This document shows positions 5,502-10,804 of a DNA stretch of 10,804 bases, piece by piece; the first letter of the stretch is position 1; each line of letters opens with the position of its first letter. The notes under the pieces are model-generated. The model made no database searches. It was given only the letters and a program-made list of their open reading frames with translations, and was not told the DNA's origin. The stretch lies in NCBI GenBank assembly GCA_046712825.1, contig JBKKCR010000256.1, positions 1 to 10,804 on the forward strand, read 5' to 3'. The position numbers were made by a program, and so were the translations under genes. Origin of the DNA: DATFGK01 sp046712825. Lineage in GTDB: Bacteria > Actinomycetota > AC-67.

Positions 5502-6218
5502 CTAGACGGCCGGAGCCGGCGGCGGGATCGCGCCGGACGGAGGCGACATCGCGCCGCCCTGGATCCCGAGCCCACGAAGCAGTGCGTCTTCCATCGCCGC
5601 GTCGTCGTCGAAGTGCCCGTTGCCGTCGTTCATCACCGTGTACCGCCAGTACATCGTGAAGATGCCGATGGTGACGATCGACAGCAGAACGTAGAGGCCG
5701 GTGCTCCGGTCGGGGATCGGCTTGGAGCGCTGCGGCAACGCGACGGGATAGCCCAGACGGCTCATGACCCACTCGGCGTTCGCAGCGAACGAGGATTCCC
5801 ATTCGTCGTAGAAGCGGAGATCCTTGTTCAGGAAGTGGTTGATGTAGGCGCCGACGACGCTGAACACCAAGCGCAGAAGCATCCACAGCACCGGCTCGCG
5901 CTTGTTGCGACGCTCGAACGCCTCCATCTGCTGATAGATCCGCGACAGGTTGTCGAGCCCCTCCGCGACCTCTTCCTTCTTTCCCAGCGACTCCGCGCGC
6001 GCGTTCAACGCGTGCCACAGGTACGACTGGAACGCGAGCTTGCGCTGCGCGTGGAGATGGCGGCGCTCGATGAGCTTGTAGGTCGCGTAGTGCGAGTAGA
6101 TGCCGAAGGTGAGGATCGTCCAGCCGAGATAGGTCCCGTAGCTATAGCGGTAGTCGGTGGCGTCGCGACGCTGAACCTCGGCCAGCACGAGCTGCTCGTA
6201 GGTGACTTGCTGGCTCAC
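5502..6218 (-). CDS. Three-helix membrane protein with DUF4234-like segments
   Basis: The 238-residue protein has a first segment, YGTYLGWTILTFGIYSHYATYK (residues 27-48 in outline), with the G-(x)n-T-F-G-I-Y/W-Y-Y pattern of DUF4234 helices. A helical cytoplasmic stretch (about 50-108, rich in Arg, Glu and Lys) is followed by a second helix (about 109-129). A third (about 172-193; SIVTIGIFTMYWRY) repeats the DUF4234-like pattern, so the protein may be a diverged duplication. Its C-terminus is proline-rich (PPSGAIPPPAPAV). The GTG start at 6216-6218 has a strong GGAGGA ribosome binding site just upstream, and 10 nt separate it from the stop of the zinc-ribbon gene, so the two form an operon. 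Function unknown. Confidence 0.8.
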   Translation of the reverse strand: MSQQVTYEQLVLAEVQRRDATDYRYSYGTYLGWTILTFGIYSHYATYKLIERRHLHAQRKLAFQSYLWHALNARAESLGKKEEVAEGLDNLSRIYQQMEAFERRNKREPVLWMLLRLVFSVVGAYINHFLNKDLRFYDEWESSFAANAEWVMSRLGYPVALPQRSKPIPDRSTGLYVLLSIVTIGIFTMYWRYTVMNDGNGHFDDDAAMEDALLRGLGIQGGAMSPPSGAIPPPAPAV

Positions 6219-6228
6219 GCTCCTCCGA

Positions 6229-6435
6229 TCAGATCAGCGCCCGGCACCAGCTACAGGTCTTCGGACGAGGCAGCCTGGCGTCGTAGACGTTTGCTCGGTG
6301 ACACCGCCAGCAAAGCACGTTCTCGACCTTCGAGCGTGTGGCTGTGGGTGGACGCGACGCCGAGTACCCAGCGAGCAGCTTGCCGAGCTCAGGCTCTTCT
6401 TCCGGTTGTTCCTGTCGTTTGCGAAAAATCCCCAT
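6229..6435 (-). CDS. Small zinc-ribbon protein
   Basis: The 68-residue protein has a charged N-terminus (MGIFRKRQEQPEEEPELGKL) and two CxxC knuckles 15 residues apart: Cys42/Cys45 (CWRC) and Cys61/Cys64 (CSWC). This is a classic structural zinc-ribbon, which usually binds nucleic acid or a protein partner. The last residues after the second knuckle are only RALI, so the zinc-ribbon is the whole C-terminal domain. The ATG at 6433-6435 is preceded by a GGGGG run at ribosome-binding distance; a GTG two codons upstream is possible. It is first in a two-gene operon with the DUF4234-like membrane protein and has its own promoter (6453-6481). A role as soluble partner of that membrane protein is inference. 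Confidence 0.8.
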   Translation of the reverse strand: MGIFRKRQEQPEEEPELGKLLAGYSASRPPTATRSKVENVLCWRCHRANVYDARLPRPKTCSWCRALI

Positions 6436-6452
6436 TAACACCCCCGACGCAC

Positions 6453-6481
6453 ATTATCCCGCGCTGGAGGCGAAATGACAT
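6453..6481 (-). promoter_or_regulatory. Promoter of the zinc-ribbon/DUF4234-like operon
   Basis: On the minus strand GATAAT (6453-6458), matching TATAAT at five of six positions, is preceded after exactly 17 nt by ATGTCA (6476-6481), matching TTGACA at four of six. The predicted transcript begins near 6446, leaving a leader of about 10 nt with a G-rich ribosome binding site. The promoter lies just downstream of the nicO stop, so this pair can be expressed independently of the gat operon. No intrinsic terminator was seen between them, so read-through from nicO is also possible. Confidence 0.6.
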
Positions 6482-6494
6482 CACCTTCGACGAC

Positions 6495-7748
6495 CTACAG
6501 ACGAATGATTCCGCGAACGGAGACCAGCAGTCCAAGCCCGATGACGATCATCGCGGCAGCGCGCGGGAGCCACCGGGTCCACCCGGCTCCGCCGAGCCGG
6601 CGCGCGATGCGACCCCCGCCCACCGCAGTCACGGCCACCGCGAGAACGACGGCAGCCAGTCCGAGGCTGAACGCTCCGACCAGCGCCATGCCCGCCGCGA
6701 GACGACCGATCGACAGCGCGACGAGCAGCACGCCGAGCGCCTCGGGGCTCGGGATCAGGCCCCCCACCAGACCGATCACCGCCAGCCGCCGCCACGGCAT
6801 CTCCGCCGGCCCGTCGTGAGCGTGAGCGTGACGGCTGCCCCGGAGAAGCATCGCGCCGACGACGAGCATGAGCACCCCGGCCGCGACCTCGGTCCAGGGG
6901 ATCCAGTCGTCCGGGAGGAACAACCTGTCGAGCGAGACCGCCAGCGCCCCCAGGAGGGCCACCGAGAGCGCGTGCGTGACCGAGACGATCCCGCCGAGTG
7001 CGATCGCCTGGCGGGTGCTGCCGCCGGCTCCGACCACGTACGCGGCCGTGAGCGTCTTGCCGTGCCCGGGGGTAAGGGCATGCAACGCGCCGAGCACGAA
7101 CGCGAGTCCGAGCGCGACGACGAGCGAGGTCGAGCCCGTCCGGCCCTGCAACGCCGACAGGATCCGTCCTGTGCGACCGGCGGGCGCGGCCGTTCCGGTC
7201 GCGACCGGCTCGACCGACGGCTCCGCGGCGTTGAAGTCGAGACGGATCGTCGGGACGGCCGCGCTCAACACGCCGCGCGCCGGGCCCGCCGGCGTCCCCG
7301 CCTGGGCGATCGTCACGTAGTCGGCCGAGATGTCTTGGAGCAGCGTGAGCGTGATCTCGAGACGCGTGAGATCGGCGGGACAGGTGAACCGCATCGAGAC
7401 CGCGACGCCGGGGCCGGCGAGCCCGGCTCCGGCGACCCGCTGGACGCAGCTCTGTCCGTCGGTCGAGACCGAAACGTGCTCGGTGAAGTAAGAGCGGAGC
7501 GACGCGGCCGCAGCGTTCGGGTGAAGCGTGTCGGGGTCGTACGTCTCGTTGATCAGCCCTTGCGAGCGGAGCAACGCGCTGAAGTCGTCGAGCGCGACCA
7601 CCCACAGGATCTCGAGCTGCGCGCGGGTGACACCGCGGATCAGGGCGACGGGCTTCGTGCCCTGCGGATGAGCGTTCGCCGGCGGCAGTGAGAGCGCGCC
7701 GACGGCGGAGATGATCGCGGCGGCTACGAACCACCGGCGAGCTCGCAC
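6495..7748 (-). CDS. NicO/RcnA-type nickel-cobalt transporter with N-terminal extracytoplasmic domain
   Basis: The 417-residue protein has a signal peptide (residues 1-26, ending LPPANA), an extracytoplasmic domain (about 27-205) with one possible disulfide (Cys101, Cys123), and then about six helices: near 207-227, 247-271, 286-302, 322-344, 353-376 and 393-414. The transport part carries the NicO/RcnA signature GALHALTPGHGKT (residues 220-232, with His223, His229 and Lys231), a helix with His259, a short His-rich loop RHAHAHDG (306-313) and IPSPEALGVLL. The family moves Ni2+ or Co2+ (RcnA is an exporter, others may import); the direction cannot be told here, and TauE/SafE-type exporters are distant relatives. 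The GTG start at 7746-7748 lies 8 nt after the gatB stop and has no clear ribosome binding site, so it is probably translated by coupling in the gat operon. Confidence 0.87.
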   Translation of the reverse strand: MRARRWFVAAAIISAVGALSLPPANAHPQGTKPVALIRGVTRAQLEILWVVALDDFSALLRSQGLINETYDPDTLHPNAAAASLRSYFTEHVSVSTDGQSCVQRVAGAGLAGPGVAVSMRFTCPADLTRLEITLTLLQDISADYVTIAQAGTPAGPARGVLSAAVPTIRLDFNAAEPSVEPVATGTAAPAGRTGRILSALQGRTGSTSLVVALGLAFVLGALHALTPGHGKTLTAAYVVGAGGSTRQAIALGGIVSVTHALSVALLGALAVSLDRLFLPDDWIPWTEVAAGVLMLVVGAMLLRGSRHAHAHDGPAEMPWRRLAVIGLVGGLIPSPEALGVLLVALSIGRLAAGMALVGAFSLGLAAVVLAVAVTAVGGGRIARRLGGAGWTRWLPRAAAMIVIGLGLLVSVRGIIRL

Positions 7749-7756
7749 GGCAGAAG

Positions 7757-9211
7757 CTATCCGGCGAGCGCCTCGCGCAGCAGACGCTGCACGACGTCGG
7801 GCTTTCCCTGGCCTTTCAGCGCCTTCATCGTTTGCCCCATGAGGAAGCCGAGGACTTTCTCCTCGCCGGCGCGGAACCGCACGACCTCGGCCGCGTTGCC
7901 GGCGAGCACGTCGGCGATGGCCGCCTTGATCGGTCCTTCATCGGAGACCTGCGCCAAGCCGCGTTCGGCGACCAGCGCGCTCGGATCCGCTCCGGACTCG
8001 AAGGCGTCCTGGAAGACCTTCTTCGCGCTGTTGAGGTTGATCGTTCCGTCGGCGACCAGCCGGATCAGCGCTGCGAGTGCGGCCGGCCCGATGCGCGACT
8101 CTTCGAGCCCGAGGCCCGCGGTGTTCAGCGCTCGCGCGAGCTCGCCGGCCATCCAGACTGCGGCGTCACGCGGCGGGATCCCGGCGGCGATCAGGTCGTC
8201 GAAGTACCGAAGGCTCGTTGCCGACGCTCCGACGATCGCCGCCTGCTCGGCGGTGAGACCATGGTCGGCGGCGAGGCGCACCCGTCGCGTGCCGGGCAGT
8301 TCGGGAAGCCCGCCTCGGATCTGCTCGATCCACGCCGCTTCTGGTTCGATCGGGACGAGGTCCGGCTCCGGGAAGTAGCGATAGTCGAACGCTTCTTCCT
8401 TCGAGCGCAGCGTCTTCGTCACGCCGGTGCTCTCGTCGAAATGCCGGGTCTCCTGCACCAGCGGGTCGCCGGCATCGAGCGCCTTGCGTTGCCGTTCAAC
8501 TTCGTAGTTCAGGGCGCGGCCGACCGACCGTATGGAGTTGAGGTTCTTGATCTCGACCTTGACGCCGAACTCTTCGCCGGGTCGCCGCAGCGAAACGTTC
8601 GCGTCGCAGCGTAGCGAGCCTTCCTCCATGCGGACGTCGGAGACGCCGAGCGCCTCGAGGATCCCACGCAGCTCGGTGACGTATCGCTGTGCCTCGGCCG
8701 ACGATCGCATGTCCGGCTCCGAGACGACCTCGACCAGCGGGATCCCGGCGCGGTTGTAGTCGACCAGCGAGTAGCGCGAGTCGGCGATCCGGCCGGTCGC
8801 ACCGACGTGGAAGCTCTTGCCGGTGTCCTCCTCGAGGTGCACGCGCGTGATGCCGATGCGACGCGACGCACCCTCGACCTCGACGTCCAGCGCCCCGCCG
8901 ACGCACAGCGGAAGGTCGTATTGCGAGATCTGATAGTTCTTCGGCATGTCGGGATAGAAGTAGTTCTTGCGGTGGAACAGCGAGTGCGGGGCGATCTCAC
9001 AGCCGAGCGCGAGCCCGATCATCATCGTGTACTCGATCGCTTTGCGGTTCGCGACCGGCAACGACCCCGGCTCCCCGAGACACACGGGACACGTGCGCGT
9101 GTTCGGCTCGCCGCCGAAGGTCGTCTGGCAGCCGCAGAACATCTTCGAAGCGGTCGCCAGCTCGACGTGGCACTCGAGTCCGATCACCGTCTCGTAGCCG
9201 TTGCCGGTCAT
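7757..9211 (-). CDS. gatB: Aspartyl/glutamyl-tRNA amidotransferase subunit B (GatB)
   Basis: GatB binds mischarged Glu-tRNA(Gln) and/or Asp-tRNA(Asn), activates the acid with ATP and receives ammonia from GatA. The 484-residue length is normal. Signatures include ETVIGLECHVEL near the start, the zinc knuckle Cys26/Cys28 with Cys41/Cys44 (CGC and CPVC), HRKNYFYPDMPKNYQISQYD, RCDANVSLR and KVEIKNLNSIRSVGRALNYE. The C-terminal YqeY/tail domain, which contacts tRNA, ends in MKALKGQGKPDVVQRLL. The ATG at 9209-9211 is favoured over an upstream extension because GGAGG (9217-9221) precedes it by 5 nt, the family N-terminus begins there, and it overlaps the stop of the previous small gene as ATGA. It is followed after 8 nt by nicO. 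Confidence 0.98.
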   Translation of the reverse strand: MTGNGYETVIGLECHVELATASKMFCGCQTTFGGEPNTRTCPVCLGEPGSLPVANRKAIEYTMMIGLALGCEIAPHSLFHRKNYFYPDMPKNYQISQYDLPLCVGGALDVEVEGASRRIGITRVHLEEDTGKSFHVGATGRIADSRYSLVDYNRAGIPLVEVVSEPDMRSSAEAQRYVTELRGILEALGVSDVRMEEGSLRCDANVSLRRPGEEFGVKVEIKNLNSIRSVGRALNYEVERQRKALDAGDPLVQETRHFDESTGVTKTLRSKEEAFDYRYFPEPDLVPIEPEAAWIEQIRGGLPELPGTRRVRLAADHGLTAEQAAIVGASATSLRYFDDLIAAGIPPRDAAVWMAGELARALNTAGLGLEESRIGPAALAALIRLVADGTINLNSAKKVFQDAFESGADPSALVAERGLAQVSDEGPIKAAIADVLAGNAAEVVRFRAGEEKVLGFLMGQTMKALKGQGKPDVVQRLLREALAG

Positions 9212-9552
9212 GCCGGCCTCCGGCGGAGCCCGTAGTACTCGCGCAACTGCGGCCAGCTCTGGCTCGCGAGAACCGCGATCCCGATGGTGAGGATCGTTCC
9301 GACCGGCGGCAGGAGCAGCAGCAGCGTGCAAGCGACCAGCGCGGCCGCAAGCCCGCCGAGCGTCGGGCGGGTGCCCAGGAAAGCCAGAGCGGCGGTGACG
9401 AGCAGGATCCCGCCGATCGCGGCCCAGATCTTCGCGAGCTCGTCGAACTTGAGGATCGCCCCGATGCCGAACGCCACCGCCGCGAACCCGAGCATCGCCC
9501 ACGCGGCGACCTTCAGCACGCGCACCGGAAGCGGCCGCTCCGACTCGGTCAC
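9208..9552 (-). CDS. Small four-helix membrane protein between gatA and gatB (second)
   Basis: The 114-residue protein is not recognised. It has hydrophobic stretches at about residues 12-34, 41-60, 65-82 and 84-98, then a short charged tail with QLREYYGLRRRPA. The N-terminus (MTESERPLP) is cytoplasmic in character. Its GTG start (9550-9552) overlaps the stop of the upstream small gene as GTGA, with GGGTGG just before it, and its TGA overlaps gatB's ATG as ATGA. It is therefore translated as part of the gat operon, and ribosomes finishing it would reinitiate on gatB. A role in tRNA amidation is not evident. Confidence 0.83.
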   Translation of the reverse strand: MTESERPLPVRVLKVAAWAMLGFAAVAFGIGAILKFDELAKIWAAIGGILLVTAALAFLGTRPTLGGLAAALVACTLLLLLPPVGTILTIGIAVLASQSWPQLREYYGLRRRPA

Positions 9553-9914
9553 GACGCCACCCGCTCGTTCCGGTAGAAGCCCTTGAGCTTGTCCTTGCTG
9601 AAGCGAAGGAGGATCAGGACGACCGCCAGGAACGGCAGCGTGAACCACGGCGTGGCCCAGGCCGTGAGCAGCGCCAGGATGATCGCCGCCATGAGGGCGA
9701 TGAATCCGAACATGTTCCGAAGTCCGCTCAGGAGAGCGATCACGCCCCAGGCGATGAGCATCGCACCGATGATCGAGGCGAGGCAGTCGAGTTCCTGACA
9801 GTCGATCGCGTCGACCATGATCCACGCGCCGAACACGACCGCGGCGAGGCCCGTCAGCTGCACGACGCGCGTGAGCGGAGGCGCCGGCGGCTTGGCGTGG
9901 GCGACGTCGGTCAT
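9549..9914 (-). CDS. Small four-helix membrane protein between gatA and gatB (first)
   Basis: The 121-residue protein is not recognised. After a proline-rich cytoplasmic start (MTDVAHAKPPAPPLTR) come four hydrophobic segments, at about residues 17-36, 46-65, 70-87 and 89-104. The basic tail is RFSKDKLKGFYRNERVAS. A pair of cysteines (Cys39, Cys44; CQELDC) lies in the loop between helices 1 and 2, likely on the outside and able to form a disulfide. The ATG at 9912-9914 overlaps the gatA stop as ATGA and has GGGAG 5 nt upstream. An ATG-like start four codons earlier is less favoured. Adjacent and similar in size and topology to the following gene, it may act with it as a pair; homology between the two is not obvious by eye. 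Confidence 0.83.
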   Translation of the reverse strand: MTDVAHAKPPAPPLTRVVQLTGLAAVVFGAWIMVDAIDCQELDCLASIIGAMLIAWGVIALLSGLRNMFGFIALMAAIILALLTAWATPWFTLPFLAVVLILLRFSKDKLKGFYRNERVAS

Positions 9915-10804
9915 CGCGACTCCCACAGGGGCGGCGCCGGCAGCGGGCCGAGGTCGCGCTCAAAGGCGTGCCCGGCGCGGAACAAGAGCTCTTCGGAAAG
10001 CGGTGGGCCGAGCAGTTGCAGTCCGACGGGCAGGCCATCGTCGGCCAGGCCGCACGGCACGCTGATGGCGGTCGACCCGGCCAGGTTCGTCGGGATCGTG
10101 AACAGGTCGGAGAGGTACATCGCGAGCGGGTCGTCGGCTTTCTCGCCGATCTTGAATGCCGTCGTCGGGCTCGTCGGGCAGATCAGGAAGTCGAACCGCT
10201 CGTACGCGGCCTCGAAGTCGCGGATGACGAGCGTCCGGACCTTCTGCGCCTTGCCGTAGTACGCGTCGTAGTAGCCGGCCGACAGCGCGTAGGTGCCGAG
10301 CATGATCCGGCGCTTCACCTCGTCGCCGAAGCCGTGAGCCCGGCTACGCATGTTCATGTCCATCACTTCTCGGGCATCCGGCGCGCGGTAGCCGTACCGG
10401 ACGCCGTCGTAGCGCGCGAGGTTCGAGGAGCACTCGGCCGGCGCGATCAGGTAGTAGGCGGACAGCGCGAGGTCGAACGACGGGAGCGATACCTCGTCGA
10501 CCGAGCAGCCGAGCTTGCCGAAGCGCTCTGCCGCTTCCACGACGCGGGCCTTGACCGAAGGCTGTGCGCCCTCCCCCATCCCCTCCCGGATGATGCCGAC
10601 CCGCAAACCGTCAACGCCCCGCTCGAGGGTCGCCAGGTAGTCGGGCACCGGCGCAGCGATGCTCGTGGAATCGCGGGGATCGTGGCCGGCGACCGCCTGC
10701 AGACCGGCGGCTGCGTCACGGACCGTCCGTGCGAACGGCCCGATCTGATCGAGCGAGGAGGCGAACGCGATGAGCCCGTACCGCGACACCAGCCCGTAGG
10801 TCGG
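9911..10804 (-). CDS. gatA: Aspartyl/glutamyl-tRNA amidotransferase subunit A (GatA), C-terminal part
   Basis: GatA is the amidase subunit that releases ammonia from glutamine and feeds it to GatB. The visible 297 residues begin at the conserved PTYGLVSRYGLIAFASSLDQ, which follows the amidase signature, so the catalytic Ser-Ser-Lys residues and the N-terminus lie beyond the right edge. Later landmarks are the ADRFGK-like helix AERFGKLGCSVDEVSLP, NLARYDGVRYGYR, the GDEVKRRIMLGTYALSAGYYDAYY region (shown here in outline), and the C-terminal FTIPTNLAGSTAISVPCGL. The gene ends CTG TGG GAG TCG CGA TGA; its stop overlaps the start of the first small membrane protein gene as ATGA. gatC is expected upstream, off the window. 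Confidence 0.97.
   Translation of the reverse strand, partial: PTYGLVSRYGLIAFASSLDQIGPFARTVRDAAAGLQAVAGHDPRDSTSIAAPVPDYLATLERGVDGLRVGIIREGMGEGAQPSVKARVVEAAERFGKLGCSVDEVSLPSFDLALSAYYLIAPAECSSNLARYDGVRYGYRAPDAREVMDMNMRSRAHGFGDEVKRRIMLGTYALSAGYYDAYYGKAQKVRTLVIRDFEAAYERFDFLICPTSPTTAFKIGEKADDPLAMYLSDLFTIPTNLAGSTAISVPCGLADDGLPVGLQLLGPPLSEELLFRAGHAFERDLGPLPAPPLWESR

Noticed and set aside
5217..7691. An 824-codon open frame on the plus strand
   Set aside because: It runs antisense through three well-supported minus-strand genes (DUF4234-like, zinc-ribbon, NicO), has a low-complexity Arg/Asp-rich product with no recognisable motif, and is a by-product of high GC content.
9212..9502. N-terminal extension of GatB by 97 codons
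   Set aside because: The extension overlaps the second small membrane gene out of frame and lacks GatB features; the ATG at 9211 has GGAGG at 5 nt and the ATGA overlap.
1..10804. CRISPR arrays, tRNA/rRNA genes, insertion sequences or phage genes
   Set aside because: No regularly spaced repeats, no cloverleaf with a TTC loop, no transposase or integrase motifs and no terminal repeats were seen by eye in either strand.

Overview
The window looks like chromosomal DNA of a high-GC actinobacterium (Actinomycetota), probably an uncultured lineage. The reasons are heavy G/C bias at third codon positions, frequent GTG starts, ATGA/GTGA stop-start overlaps, several genes that seem to be leaderless (a TAnnnT -10 element 6-10 nt before the start codon), and an indirect tRNA amidation operon (GatCAB). 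No rRNA, tRNA, CRISPR, insertion sequence or phage gene was found. The lineage is an inference; no homology search was run.

Layout from left to right. (1) 1-245, minus strand: the first 13 codons of an isochorismatase-family hydrolase. Before it is a leader with a consensus promoter, a 15-codon ORF ending in Val-Leu-Val-Val-Ile, a GC-rich hairpin and an intrinsic terminator with a U-run. This is read as a branched-chain amino acid (BCAA) transcription attenuator, the most notable find. (2) 247-1709, minus strand: a translationally coupled pair, an eight-helix membrane protein followed by a short GntR (YtrA-like) repressor. A palindromic operator candidate overlaps their promoter. (3) 1738-2766, plus strand: a PH-like two-helix membrane protein, then a four-helix membrane protein gene that is broken (ATG to ATA start, two frameshifts, each repairable by one extra G in a G-run). 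(4) 2763-4448, minus strand: ilvD (dihydroxy-acid dehydratase), convergent with the broken gene (stops overlap in one CTAG) and divergent from the next gene across 44 nt. (5) 4493-5497, plus strand: a predicted lipoprotein with three C-terminal helices and a proline-rich tail. (6) 5502-6435, minus strand: a small zinc-ribbon protein and a DUF4234-like membrane protein behind their own promoter. (7) 6495-10804, minus strand: gatA (3' part), two small membrane protein genes, gatB and a NicO-type nickel/cobalt transporter. The first four are joined by 4-nt stop-start overlaps and the fifth follows after 8 nt.

How the genes relate. GatA and GatB act together as Glu-tRNA(Gln)/Asp-tRNA(Asn) amidotransferase; GatC should lie beyond the right edge. 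The two membrane proteins between gatA and gatB are co-translated with them but have no obvious role in amidation. IlvD makes the 2-keto acid precursors of valine, leucine and isoleucine. The attenuator at the left end would sense the same amino acids, yet it controls a different, non-ilv gene. The GntR/eight-helix pair looks like a self-contained, autoregulated membrane-stress or export module.
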